Assembly: GCA_028279475.1 (NCBI GenBank)
Contig: JANQNR010000004.1
Coordinates: 514,393-578,392 of the forward strand
Direction of reading: 5' to 3'
Length of the DNA: 64,000 nt
Source of the DNA: Rickettsiales bacterium
GTDB lineage: Bacteria; Pseudomonadota; Alphaproteobacteria; Rickettsiales; UBA998
This document shows, piece after piece, positions 1 to 13,500 of the stretch (position 1 is its first letter; each line of letters begins with the position of its first letter). Made by a program: the position numbers and the translations under genes. The notes under the pieces are model-generated. The model had not been told where the DNA came from, did no database searches, and saw nothing but the letters and a program-made list of their open reading frames with translations.

Positions 1-483
1 CCGGTCGTCCGCATAAGGCCCATGCAACACGACGGCTGCACGGGGATTATTGAACGCCTTCCCTTTACTCAAACGGAGATTTACCGCTCTCTGCATTGGG
101 AATCCTGGGATTCCACCAACACTCTGATATTTCCTCAACACTCCGGAGGAGGTGGGAAAAAAACCGTGACGAGAGGCGGTCAAGGGTGACCAGGCGATCA
201 CTCCAACCTTTCCATCCGCTTTCACGGAATGGAGTTGGACAAATGCCGCCCACCCATCAGGGTTAGGGGCATTCTTGGGTTGGAGGTAGGTGATTTCCAC
301 CACTCCTTTGACCCCTTCTCGCTGAAAACACTCGGACGTATAGCCCTGCCCCTTGATCCACTGCGCCTCACAGGGAGACGGATTGGTTGCTTTTGCCTGA
401 GACGGCCAGTGCATGGCAGGCGCCATGACTAAAAAAGCCCCCAAAAGCCCACACCACAAAAATTTCAAAACTCTGGATTTCAT
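1..483 (-). CDS. Secreted hypothetical protein, 3' end outside window
   Basis: The frame is open from ATG at 483 through the left edge (161 codons, no stop). The N terminus has a charged start (MKSR), a hydrophobic stretch (about residues 5-24, ending near a PSQAKA-type signal peptidase I site) and then a soluble region with two Cys at about residues 38 and 51. I do not recognise the family. An in-frame TTG at 489 lies closer to the CTGGAG Shine-Dalgarno-like sequence (about 10 nt) than the ATG does (16 nt), so either start is possible. The leader resembles that of the gene at 912-1868, which suggests shared regulation or common origin. Confidence 0.6.
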   Translation of the reverse strand, partial: MKSRVLKFLWCGLLGAFLVMAPAMHWPSQAKATNPSPCEAQWIKGQGYTSECFQREGVKGVVEITYLQPKNAPNPDGWAAFVQLHSVKADGKVGVIAWSPLTASRHGFFPTSSGVLRKYQSVGGIPGFPMQRAVNLRLSKGKAFNNPRAAVVLHGPYADDR

Positions 484-582
484 AAACAATAAAAAAAAAC
501 TCCAGAATTACGACAGAGACTTGCGTCTCTTTACTGGTCTTTTTTGAGAAAAAAACCAAAAAAACTTGACGTTAGTATAGCA
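484..582 (-). promoter_or_regulatory. Leader and extended -10 promoter of the edge gene
   Basis: On the minus strand TGC-TATACT (582-574) matches an extended -10 element; no good -35 is visible. The transcribed leader holds a perfect hairpin AGAGAC-TTGC-GTCTCT (515-530) and then CTGGAG followed by a T9 run directly before the start codon. Confidence 0.4.
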
Positions 583-724
583 CAGCTTTCATGACCATAG
601 GATGACAATTGCAGGGTTTTGCCTAGCCACGTCATCCCGGACAAGCCGTAGGCGCGATCCGGAATCCATCGTGAATCTTGCTTGTTGATAGATGGACTTA
701 AGGCTCAAGCCCGGAATGCGGATA

Positions 725-826
725 CCCTCCCCCGTTTACGGGGGAGGGATAGGGTGGGGGCTATAGCAGTGCCGAAGACCTTTCCAACAGCCCCCCTCCT
801 AACCTCCCCCCGCAAGCGGTGGGAGG
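725..826. repeat. GC-rich intergenic palindromic element
   Basis: A perfect 10-bp hairpin CCCTCCCCCG-TTTA-CGGGGGAGGG (725-748) is followed by a second one around CCTCCCCCCGC-aa-GCGGTGGGAGG (803-826). The sequence between them (AGGGTGGGGGCT and AGCCCCCCTCCT) is also complementary. Just upstream (633-668) is a motif containing GTCATCCCGG and GATCCGGAATCCA, of a kind often dispersed in alphaproteobacterial genomes. A related element lies at 10389-10535. Confidence 0.65.
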
Positions 827-839
827 GGTATTACAAAGC

Positions 840-876
840 AAAAAAAAAGCAGAGGCGGTCGAAACCGATCCTCTGC
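840..876 (-). terminator. Intrinsic terminator of the 912-1868 gene
   Basis: Read on the minus strand: GCAGAGG, a loop containing a small inner CGGT/ACCG stem, CCTCTGC, then a T9 run. It lies 36 nt after the stop codon of the gene at 912-1868. Confidence 0.85.
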
Positions 877-911
877 GTATATTTAGCTAAGCTGGAGAAC
901 CATGACTAGGA

Positions 912-1868
912 CTACTGGAGTCCTTTGTCGTAAACCTCCGGAATTTGTGGCACGGCCACGGGGACGGAACCATTTTGGGTGTTGATGTTATACACCCGGA
1001 CTCCAGGTGATCTGAGGTCCTGGATGGTTGCACCCTTGAGCTTTTCAGCTAAGGTGGTCATTGCATCAACCACCGGCTTTTGGTTATCTTTACAATCCTG
1101 TAAAGAGTAACCCTCAACTTTCTGATTAACGCCTCCTGACACGCCGGCAAATCCTCCACTCGCAGCGCCTCCATTTGCGGAGAAAACAAATCCTCCTGTA
1201 CGCTTCATAGGACCACTGGCATTGAGGTAGACATCTCCTTTTCTGAAAATTGCTACACAATCTCCCGTGGCCGTATTTCCAAGCTGGGTGACGCCTGGGC
1301 TATAAGAGAAATCACCCTCGTCGTTTATGACAACTGACGAGCGAGATGAGTCATCCCCTTGCCTCTGATCACCCTGCGAGAAGGTTTTATCACCCTCGCG
1401 CAAAGTTTGACTCTGCGGCGCTCCTGTCGCGGTGGCGGTTGCCTCAGGGCTACCTCCGCTCAACGTGGTGTCACCCACGCGAAGGTTTTGCTCAGCTTTT
1501 CCTCCATCGCCTCCTTTCCCTCCGTGGGAGGTGGATTCGGCTCTGGAGTCCCCCGTTTTAACAGTCCGGCGGGGGCGCCGGTTTTTGCGAGTTTTTTTCT
1601 TTCCGTCCTCCCGGTCAGACCGGGGAGGATTATGACCCTCATCTCCCACCTCAGGGGCGGGGTGCGGATCATGCTCATCCTCATTATCAGGATCGAAAGC
1701 AGGAGGTACCTCCTTTTCTTTCGCCTCCTCATCTACCACCCGCTGGGGGTGGTGTGGTTGATGATGTTTCCATCCTGCCATGCCGGGCTGGGGTGTAAAC
1801 ACCACCAAACCGCCAGAAAGAACCAGGATAGAAGAAGCGAAAGCGGAAAGACGAGTGGTTAAGCTCAT
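912..1868 (-). CDS. Secreted low-complexity hypothetical protein
   Basis: 318 residues. The N terminus is a signal peptide (hydrophobic about residues 10-30, with AGW after PQPGM). It is followed by a highly charged, His/Asp/Glu/Pro-rich segment (about 32-100), a Gly/Ser/Thr-rich low-complexity stretch (about 105-180), and a more ordered C-terminal third with two Cys (about 204 and 260) that could form a disulfide. No enzymatic motif or known family is recognised. It is monocistronic: its own long leader lies upstream and an intrinsic terminator at 840-876 ends it. An exported envelope or extracellular role is inferred only from the signal peptide. Confidence 0.7.
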   Translation of the reverse strand: MSLTTRLSAFASSILVLSGGLVVFTPQPGMAGWKHHQPHHPQRVVDEEAKEKEVPPAFDPDNEDEHDPHPAPEVGDEGHNPPRSDREDGKKKTRKNRRPRRTVKTGDSRAESTSHGGKGGDGGKAEQNLRVGDTTLSGGSPEATATATGAPQSQTLREGDKTFSQGDQRQGDDSSRSSVVINDEGDFSYSPGVTQLGNTATGDCVAIFRKGDVYLNASGPMKRTGGFVFSANGGAASGGFAGVSGGVNQKVEGYSLQDCKDNQKPVVDAMTTLAEKLKGATIQDLRSPGVRVYNINTQNGSVPVAVPQIPEVYDKGLQ

Positions 1869-2078
1869 AATAAAAAAAACTCCAGTTATTGTAACTTTAG
1901 CCCCCTTGGCCGCGATGCCGCGGGGGTGAACATGTTGTTAGGACAGGTAAAGGTATGACCCTTTCCCTACCCTTAGGCCTTTCTCCGACATACGCCGCCA
2001 CCGGTAAGGGTGCTTTGTATGTTAAAAAAGGCTACAACGAATCTTAACTATAACAAAAAAACGATGACGGTTGTGTGA
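1869..2078 (-). promoter_or_regulatory. Structured 5' leader of the 912-1868 gene
   Basis: Gene-free stretch upstream of the ATG at 1868. On the minus strand it contains CCCCC-G-CGGC-ATC-GCGG-CCAA-GGGGG and a longer pairing ACCCTTA/TAAGGGT about 30 nt apart. The start codon is preceded by CTGGAG-T8-ATT, as in the edge gene at 483. No known riboswitch class was recognised and no clear promoter was identified. Confidence 0.35.
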
Positions 2079-2099
2079 AGATAGTTGGCGGTTGATGGT

Positions 2100-2158
2100 T
2101 GGCAGTTGACAGATAATCTACTGGCCGAATACTGCGAACGGCCAACTGCTAACTGCCA
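2100..2158. repeat. Nested inverted repeat downstream of the ABC ATPase gene
   Basis: TGGCAGTT (2100-2107) pairs with AACTGCCA (2151-2158), and inside it TGGCCG (2122-2127) pairs with CGGCCA (2139-2144). There is no T-run, so it is not a typical intrinsic terminator; it may stabilise the 3' end of the transcript from 2168-3094. Confidence 0.45.
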
Positions 2159-2167
2159 GCAAACCAG

Positions 2168-3094
2168 CTACCGCGTCAAATGCCGGAAGATCGCTTCCAG
2201 CTCGGTTTCCTTCGTGGTTAGGTCAGCGATGCAGATACTGGCTTTATGCAACCCTTTGAGTAGCGACTCAATATTGGTTTGCTCCGGCTTGTAACCGATC
2301 TGCAAGCGGCCATCCTCGAGCAACTCCCACCCCTCTTTCGCCAGCGCGTCAGGCAGGTTCGCCACCGACTCACCGGGCTGCACCAGCAGGCATTTATTCT
2401 CAAACCCACGCATCAGCGCCTGTTTCTTGTCGCAGGCCACCACCTCACCATGATTGATAATGGCGATTTCGTCGCAGAGTTCCTCCGCCTCTTCCAGATA
2501 ATGAGTGGTGAGCAGAATCGTTGTGCCGTTGCGATTCAGATCACGGACATAATCCCAGAGCTGGGTGCGTAGTTCGATGTCCACCCCGGCGGTCGGTTCG
2601 TCCAGCACCAGCACTTGCGGCGCATGCACCAGTGCCTTGCCGATCAACAAACGGCGGCGCATCCCTCCGGAGAGCGAGCGCGGGCGGGCATCGGCCTTGT
2701 CGGCCAGCCCCATCGCCTCGATGATCTCCTGAGTGCGGCGTTTCGCCTTCGGCACACCATAATAGCCGGCATGGATGTCGAGCGCCTGACGCACAGTGAA
2801 GAATGTGTCCAGCACCAGCTCCTGCGGCACCACACCGATGGCCAGCCGTGCCTCGCGCTCCTGCTCGACAATGTCATGCCCGCAAATACGCACCTCTCCG
2901 GCGCTTTTGAGCACCAGCCCGGCCATGATATTGATGATCGTTGATTTTCCAGCACCGTTCGGCCCCAGTAATCCGAAGAATGCACCACGCGGGATGGTCA
3001 GATCCACTCCTTTCAGCGCCTGCTTTGATTCCGCCTTCCCCTTCCCATGGTAGGTTTTTTGTAGGTTGGTAATCTCGACGGCGGGTGTGGTCAT
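2168..3094 (-). CDS. ABC transporter ATP-binding protein (ABC-2/YadG type)
   Basis: 308 residues, a complete single ABC domain with a C-terminal extension. Visible motifs are Walker A GPNGAGKST (about residues 44-52), signature LSGGMRRR (about 140), Walker B VLVLDEPTAG (about 160-169) and the switch His in LLTTHYLEEAEEL. The D-loop region and the C-terminal extension fit the ATPases that drive ABC-2 membrane proteins exporting drugs, polysaccharide or lipid. No permease gene lies on either side: pnp is upstream and a hairpin region downstream. The partner must therefore be encoded elsewhere. The substrate cannot be predicted. Confidence 0.9.
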   Translation of the reverse strand: MTTPAVEITNLQKTYHGKGKAESKQALKGVDLTIPRGAFFGLLGPNGAGKSTIINIMAGLVLKSAGEVRICGHDIVEQEREARLAIGVVPQELVLDTFFTVRQALDIHAGYYGVPKAKRRTQEIIEAMGLADKADARPRSLSGGMRRRLLIGKALVHAPQVLVLDEPTAGVDIELRTQLWDYVRDLNRNGTTILLTTHYLEEAEELCDEIAIINHGEVVACDKKQALMRGFENKCLLVQPGESVANLPDALAKEGWELLEDGRLQIGYKPEQTNIESLLKGLHKASICIADLTTKETELEAIFRHLTR

Positions 3095-3116
3095 GGCATT
3101 CCTACTAAATCATTAT

Positions 3117-3169
3117 GGCGAAGGCCGGAATCCAGACCTTCGCCCTCAATGTACCCCGGCCTACGCCGG
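3117..3169. repeat. Intergenic palindromic repeat between pnp and the ABC gene
   Basis: GGCGAAGG (3117-3124) pairs perfectly with CCTTCGCC (3137-3144). It is followed by CCGGC-CTAC-GCCGG (3156-3169). The core GGAATCCAG and the flanking CCGGAATGATGG resemble the dispersed motif near 650 and the element at 23941-24085. Confidence 0.55.
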
Positions 3170-3182
3170 AATGATGGTCGTC

Positions 3183-5357
3183 TTACTTCTTCGCCCGGCG
3201 CGGCCCTCGACCCCGAGGACGCTCAGAACGATCTCCGCGATCATCGTCACTCTCCTCGACCTCGATTTCCTCGCCCGTTTCCTGATCAACCCGGCGCATG
3301 GAAAGTCGGAACTTACCACGCTGGTCAATGTCCACCAGCTTGACTTTCACGGCATCGCCTTCTGAAAGCACCGAACGCACATCAGCGATACGCTCGCCGG
3401 TGATTTCGCTGACATGTACCAGACCCTCATGATTCCCGATGAATTTCACGAAGGCTCCGAAATCAACGATGCTGACCACGGTTCCATCATAGATGGTGCC
3501 TTTCTCTGGCTCGGCAACAATGTCGCTAATCCATGCCTCGGCAGCCTTCGCCTGTGCACCCGTGAGTGCGTAAATGCGAATCGAGCCGTCATCTTCAATG
3601 TCGATCTTGGCTTCGGTCTGCTCACAGATTTCACGAATGACCTTCCCGCCGGAACCGATGACATCGCGGATTTTGTCCTTGTCGATCTGCATGGTAGTGA
3701 TGGTCGGTGCATTGTCATTCACGCTTTCACGCGACTCGGTGATCGCCTTGGACATGGCTTCAAGAATGGTCTTACGGCCACCATGCGCCTGATCCAGCGC
3801 CACCTGCATGATGTCTTCGGTAATCCCGTCAATCTTGATGTCCATTTGCAGCGCCGTCACACCTTTTTCGGTACCGGCGACTTTAAAGTCCATATCACCC
3901 AGATGATCCTCATCACCCAGAATGTCTGACAGCACGATGAAATCATCGCCTTCCTTGATCAGCCCCATGGCAATCCCGGCAATCGGACGCGCAATCGGTA
4001 CACCCGCATCCATCATCGCCAGTGACGAACCACACACGGTTGCCATTGAGGACGAGCCGTTTGACTCGGTAATCTCGGAGACAATACGAATGGTGTAAGG
4101 AAAATCTTCAGACTCCGGCAACAGCGCACGTACCGCACGCCAGGCCAGCTTGCCATGCCCGATTTCACGGCGTCCGGGCGGACGCATCGGGTTAGACTCA
4201 CCCACAGAGTAGGGCGGGAAATTATAGTGCAGCAGGAACTTCTCTTTATATTCGCCTTCCAGCGCATCAATGATCTGCTCATCCTGCGACGTGCCCAGCG
4301 TGGTGACGACCAGCGCTTGTGTTTCGCCACGGGTAAACAAAGCTGAACCATGCGTTTGCGGCAGGATACCCACTTCCGCTTCAATCTGACGCACATCCGC
4401 CAGGCCACGCCCGTCAATACGCTTCTTGGTATCAATCAGGTCAACGCGAACGATGGATTTTTCCAGCTTCTTGATCGCATCACTGATTTTGACCGCCGGA
4501 TGCTCGCCTTCTTCAAAAGAGGAGGCGATGCTATCACGAATTTCTGCCAGGCGCGTTTGGCGCGCCTGCTTGTCAGTCAGCTTGTAGGCTTCGCGGAAGT
4601 CGGCGTCGCCCTGCTCGACCACCTTGGCATAGAGCGCGTCCCAACCTTCATAACCACTCAGATCCCATGGCTCCTTGGCGCAACACTCGGCAAAATCAAT
4701 GATTAAATCAATGACCTTCTGCATTTCCTTATGCCCATGCATCACCGCACCCAGCATCACATCTTCCGGCAGTTCATTGGCTTCGGATTCCACCATCAGG
4801 ACGGAGCTTTGTGTTCCGGCCACCACCAAGTCAAGATCGCTTTCTTCTACTTCTGCTTTTGTTGGGTTGAGCGTGTATTTGCCATCGGCATAACCAACGC
4901 GCGCGCCGGCAATCGGCCCCATAAATGGCACACCGGCAATCGTCAGTGCCGCAGACGCGCCGATCATCGCTACAATGTCCGGGTTCTCCTGTTTGTCCGT
5001 AGATAACAACGTACAGATGATCTGCGTGTCATTGCGGAATTCATCAGGAAAGAGTGGGCGAATCGGACGGTCGATTAGACGTGAGGTCAGCGTTTCCTTT
5101 TCACTTGGTCGGCCTTCGCGCTTAAAGAATCCACCCGGGATTTTCCCCGCTGCAAACGTCTTTTCCTGATAATGTACCGTCAGTGGAAAGAAATCCACGT
5201 CGGGCTTTTGTTTCTTGGCAGATACGGTGGTACATAACAGCGCCACATCGCCATATTTAACGACCACGGCACCATCGGCCTGACGGGCGATTTTACCGCT
5301 TTCCAGGGTTAGCGTACGTCCACCCCATTCGATTGATTTTCTGGTAATATTGAACAT
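3183..5357 (-). CDS. pnp: Polyribonucleotide nucleotidyltransferase (PNPase)
   Basis: 724 residues, the usual bacterial length. It degrades RNA 3'->5' by phosphorolysis as a trimer and is part of the RNA degradosome in many bacteria. Domains in order: first RNase PH fold (about 14-145), helical linker, second RNase PH fold (about 325-460), KH domain with the [10 protein letters not shown] loop (about 556-615), and S1 domain beginning [17 protein letters not shown] (about 620-690), ending in an Arg/Asp/Glu-rich tail. The start ATG follows AAGGAAG. rpsO, its usual upstream neighbour, is absent; instead there is a 300-nt spacer and a divergent small gene, so pnp probably has its own promoter. 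Confidence 0.98.
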   Translation of the reverse strand: MFNITRKSIEWGGRTLTLESGKIARQADGAVVVKYGDVALLCTTVSAKKQKPDVDFFPLTVHYQEKTFAAGKIPGGFFKREGRPSEKETLTSRLIDRPIRPLFPDEFRNDTQIICTLLSTDKQENPDIVAMIGASAALTIAGVPFMGPIAGARVGYADGKYTLNPTKAEVEESDLDLVVAGTQSSVLMVESEANELPEDVMLGAVMHGHKEMQKVIDLIIDFAECCAKEPWDLSGYEGWDALYAKVVEQGDADFREAYKLTDKQARQTRLAEIRDSIASSFEEGEHPAVKISDAIKKLEKSIVRVDLIDTKKRIDGRGLADVRQIEAEVGILPQTHGSALFTRGETQALVVTTLGTSQDEQIIDALEGEYKEKFLLHYNFPPYSVGESNPMRPPGRREIGHGKLAWRAVRALLPESEDFPYTIRIVSEITESNGSSSMATVCGSSLAMMDAGVPIARPIAGIAMGLIKEGDDFIVLSDILGDEDHLGDMDFKVAGTEKGVTALQMDIKIDGITEDIMQVALDQAHGGRKTILEAMSKAITESRESVNDNAPTITTMQIDKDKIRDVIGSGGKVIREICEQTEAKIDIEDDGSIRIYALTGAQAKAAEAWISDIVAEPEKGTIYDGTVVSIVDFGAFVKFIGNHEGLVHVSEITGERIADVRSVLSEGDAVKVKLVDIDQRGKFRLSMRRVDQETGEEIEVEESDDDRGDRSERPRGRGPRRAKK

Positions 5358-5658
5358 GTGTTGACTTCCTTCACATAAAGGCCATCCCTACAATCATGAT
5401 AACGTGCCGCAAGCATTTTCTGCTCTGCTGCACATGAGGGATGACGTGTTAAATAACACGCAAGCGGAAGTCTGAACTTATGCAAAAGCTCAAATCAAAG
5501 CCTTTGATTAAATTCAGTACCGCCGACGCAACCCGGATGTCATACCGGAAAAAACCTGCCAGCACAAGGGGAAAGGTGTAGCATTAAGTAATGCGCAGTT
5601 GCATCTTTAGAATAATTGACTTACATATAGATTAATAGAATTTATTCTAAACAGAATC
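5358..5658. promoter_or_regulatory. Divergent intergenic region, pnp / 5659 gene
   Basis: No gene is seen here. There are two short perfect palindromes: CGTGTTA-AA-TAACACG (5445-5460) and GCATTA-AG-TAATGC (5581-5594). A TTGACT at 5616-5621 faces the 5659 gene, but no well-spaced -10 could be assigned. The pnp leader in other bacteria carries a hairpin used for PNPase autoregulation; whether either palindrome plays that role is unknown. Confidence 0.35.
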
Positions 5659-5931
5659 ATGGATTTTGACCGGGATAATCATATAATTTTAGTAGTCGTC
5701 GCTACTATCATTGTGGCGCTCTACTTGTTAACTGGCGTAGCGCTGTTGCAGCTGTATAATTTTAACTCTTATACAGTTATAACAGCGGAGATAGAAACGT
5801 TTTTTAGCAGTGACTTAGGGCTTGCCCTAGGTGACCTAGGAGATGTTATCATCTTGATGTCAATAGTATTTGCCATTGTAGTAAATGTGTTTGCACACGC
5901 TCGGTGGTTCTACCAAGAATACCTTAAATAA
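5659..5931 (+). CDS. Small two-helix membrane protein, unknown function
   Basis: 90 residues. Two hydrophobic segments (about residues 9-32 and 62-80) flank an acidic loop (VITAEIETFFSSDLG). No known family is recognised. It is a stand-alone gene in a spacer between divergent pnp and convergent rpoC. An intrinsic terminator overlaps and follows its stop codon, which supports it being a real transcription unit. The sequence is more AT-rich than its neighbours. Confidence 0.65.
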   Translation: MDFDRDNHIILVVVATIIVALYLLTGVALLQLYNFNSYTVITAEIETFFSSDLGLALGDLGDVIILMSIVFAIVVNVFAHARWFYQEYLK

Positions 5932-5967
5932 AGGCGAGATTCGTAAGAACCCCGCCTTCTTTTTTTT
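5931..5967 (+). terminator. Intrinsic terminator of the 5659-5931 gene
   Basis: AAGGCG (5931-5936) and CGCCTT (5953-5958) form the stem, followed by C and a run of eight T. It begins at the last base of the stop codon. Confidence 0.8.
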
Positions 5968-6027
5968 ATAGCACGTTCGGAAGCTTTTCATACATTGTAT
6001 GAACATGCTTACGAAGGGCGTGCTATA
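5967..6027. repeat. Long imperfect palindrome, TATAGCACG ends
   Basis: TATAGCACG at the left end pairs with CGTGCTATA at the right end. The interior also pairs (TTCG-AAGC against GCTT-CGAA) around the centre TTCATACA-TTGTATGAA. It sits immediately after the terminator of the 5659 gene and next to a second hairpin (6039-6092). Confidence 0.7.
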
Positions 6028-6038
6028 GGTTTAAAGGT

Positions 6039-6092
6039 TATAGCCTGTTATTCGTTTCCATTTCCGTATGGAAATAAAACGAATCGGCTATA
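6039..6092. repeat. Second palindrome, TATAGCC ends, 3' of rpoC
   Basis: TATAGCC (6039-6045) pairs with GGCTATA (6086-6092), and the arms continue as ATTCGTTT / AAACGAAT and CATTTCC / GGAAAT around a short loop. It lies just beyond the rpoC stop codon and would form a strong stem at the 3' end of the rpoBC transcript. There is no clear T-run. Confidence 0.7.
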
Positions 6093-6096
6093 ATGC

Positions 6097-10368
<4,272 letters not shown>

Positions 10369-10388
10369 TTATGGTTAATGTTTCAAAC

Positions 10389-10535
10389 GCTCCCCCCTTG
10401 CGGGGGAGCCGAAGAGCGCTTAAGCGCGATGCGGTGGGGGGTCATAAGCCTGAATATATAATAGTAAACCCCTCACCCAATCGGACGTTCCGTCCTCTTG
10501 GACTCTCCCGCAAGGGGAGAGTAGCATCCCGGCTT
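10389..10535. repeat. GC-rich palindromic element between rpoB and rpoC
   Basis: CTCCCCC..TTGC..GGGGGAG at the left and CTCTCCC-GCAA-GGGGAGAG at the right are both hairpins. The middle (GGTGGGGGG and CCCCTCACC) is complementary as well. It belongs to the same visual family as 725-826 and lengthens the rpoB-rpoC spacer to about 230 nt. Confidence 0.65.
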
Positions 10536-10558
10536 TAACTCCCATAAGCTTCCTCTCC

Positions 10559-13500
10559 CTACTCCGCATCCTCGACCAGCTCGACATTCAAGCCCAGCGA
10601 GCGCAATTCCTTGACCATCACATGGAAGGATTCCGGAATGCCTGACTCGAAGGAATGATCGCCCTTGACGATCGACTCGTACACCTTACTACGTCCGGCC
10701 ACGTCATCCGATTTCACGGTGAGCATTTCCTGCAACGTATAGGCCGCACCGTATGCCTGCAACGCCCAACATTCCATCTCTCCGAAGCGCTGGCCACCGA
10801 ATTGCGACTTCCCGCCCAGTGGCTGCTGCGTTACCAGCGAGTATGGCCCGATGGAGCGCGCATGAATCTTGTCATCGACCAGATGGTGCAGTTTGAGCAT
10901 ATAGATATACCCCACCGTCACTTTACGGTCGAACACGTCACCGGAGCGGCCATCAATCAGGGTTACCTGCCCGGAACGGTCATGACCGGAGCGTTCCAGC
11001 CAGACAGCAATGTCTTCCTCATGGGCACCATCAAAGACCGGCGTTGCAAACGGCACACCACGCTTGAGGTTGGTCGCCAGCTCAATCATATCGGATTCTT
11101 CCATCGACTTCACCAGCGCCTGATTCTCTTTTTCCTCATAGATGTCCAGCAGCTTCTTGCGCACCGCCTCTGCCTTGCCGTCATGGGCATAGCCGTCCAG
11201 CGCATCACGCACCTGCGCACCAATCCCGGCGGCCGCCCATCCCAGATGCGTTTCCAGAATCTGTCCGACATTCATCCGTGATGGTACACCCAGCGGGTTC
11301 AATACGATATCCACCGGCGTGCCATCTTCCAGATGCGGCATGTCTTCAATCGGCGTAATTCGTGAAATCACCCCTTTGTTACCATGACGTCCGGCCATTT
11401 TGTCACCTGGCTGGAGCTTGCGCTTCACCGCGACGAACACTTTGACCATCTTAAGCACGCCCGGCATCAGATCGTCACCGGCCTGAAGCTTCTCCACCTT
11501 GTTTTCGAACCAGGCATTCAAACGGCCAACGGCATCGTCGAGCTGCTTTTTCAGTGACTCGACTTCGCGCATGACCTTTTCATCATCCACGACGATTTCC
11601 CACCATACGCCTTTAGGCTGTTCGCTGAGCATGTCTTCGGTGACTTTTGCCTTTGCCTTAATGCCTTTTGGCCCTTTGACAATGGTCTTACCAGTCAACA
11701 CCTCCTGCAGCCGCCCATAGATGAAGCGCTCAATAATCGCCCGCTCATCGCTGCGGTCTTTCTGCAGATGGTCAATCTCGGTTTTCTCAATCGCCAGATG
11801 ACGCTCATCCTTTTCTACCCCACGGCGCGTAAACACTTTCACACCCACAGTGGTTCCTGCTACACCCGGTGGCAGGCGCAGTGAGCTATCGCGTACGTCA
11901 GAGGCTTTCTCACCAAAGATCGCACGCAGTAATTTCTCTTCCGGTGTGACTGGGGATTCGCTCTTTGGCGTCACCTTTCCGACCAGAATATCGCCCGGCT
12001 TGACTTCGGCACCAATATGCACGACCCCGATTTCATCGAGGTTGCGCAGCGCTTCTTCCCCGACATTGGGAATGTCGCGGGTAATTTCTTCCGGCCCCAG
12101 CTTGGTATCCCGCGCCATGACCTCGAATTCTTCAATGTGAATGGAGGTGAAGACATCATCAGAAACCAGCTTCTCGGAAATCAGGATGGAATCCTCGAAA
12201 TTATAGCCGTTCCATGGCATGAACGCGACCAGCACGTTGCGACCCAGCGCCAACTCACCCAGATGCGTACTTGGACCATCGGCGATGATATCGCCCTTGC
12301 GTACCATATCGCCCACTTTGACGACCGGACGCTGGTTGATGCAGGTATTCTGGTTCGAACGCTGGAATTTCATCAGGTTATAAATGTCTACGCCCGGAGA
12401 TGCTTCATCCGGACCACTTTCACAGCGCACCACGATACGTGTGGCATCAACCTGGTCGACCACACCGTCACGACGTGCAACCGTCGTCACACCGGAGTCA
12501 CCGGCAACAATTGCCTCCATACCCGTTCCTACCAGTGGTGCATCAGCACGCACCAGCGGCACGGCTTGGCGCTGCATGTTTGATCCCATCAATGCACGGT
12601 TGGCATCATCATTCTCGAGGAAGGGGATCAGCGACGCGGCTACGGATACTAGCTGCTTGGGCGATACATCGACAAAGTCAATCTGCTCCGGCGGCACCAT
12701 GACGAAATCACTATCTTTACGGCAACTAATCAGATCATCCTTGAACTTGCCCTTGGCATCCAGCTCCGTATTAGACTGGGCAATGGTATAACGCCCCTCT
12801 TCGATCGCCGAAAGATAGATCACCTCATCGGTTACGATTCCCTTTTCCACCTTACGGTACGGGCTTTCAATAAAGCCGTATTTGTTGATACGGGCATAGG
12901 TCGCCATCGAGTTAATCAGCCCGATATTCGGCCCTTCCGGCGTCTCAATCGGACAAATTCGTCCATAATGGGTCGGGTGTACGTCACGTACTTCAAACCC
13001 GGCACGTTCACGCGTCAGACCACCTGGCCCCAGCGCCGACAGGCGCCGCTTATGTGTAATTTCCGAGAGCGGATTGGTTTGATCCATGAACTGTGACAGC
13101 TGCGACGAACCGAAGAATTCACGCACCGCCGCAATGAGCGGCTTCGCATTCACCAGATCATGCGGCATTACCGTATCAATATCCACTGAACTCATACGTT
13201 CGACAATGCTACGCTCCATACGTACCAGCCCAATGCGGAACTGATTTTCCATCAACTCGCCTACGGAACGCACCCGGCGATTTCCGAGATGATCGATATC
13301 GTCGGTTTCTCCAACACCATCCTTCAAATTGACCAAAGTACGAATAGTAGAAATAACATCTTCTGAAGACAACACGCCCGTTTCTTCAGAAATATCCAGC
13401 CCGAGTCGCGCATTCATTTTCAGGCGCCCTACTTCAGAGAGGTCGTATCGCTCCTGCTCAAAGAACAGTGAAAGGAACAATGCTTCCGCTGCTTCCGGAG

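Noticed and set aside
682..909. Plus-strand 75-codon frame
   Set aside because: It runs through the palindromic element and the minus-strand terminator, so it is a by-product of repeat sequence.
1359..1862. Long plus-strand frames opposite the 912-1868 gene
   Set aside because: They are antisense shadows of a low-complexity gene; the minus-strand gene has a signal peptide, ribosome-binding site and terminator.
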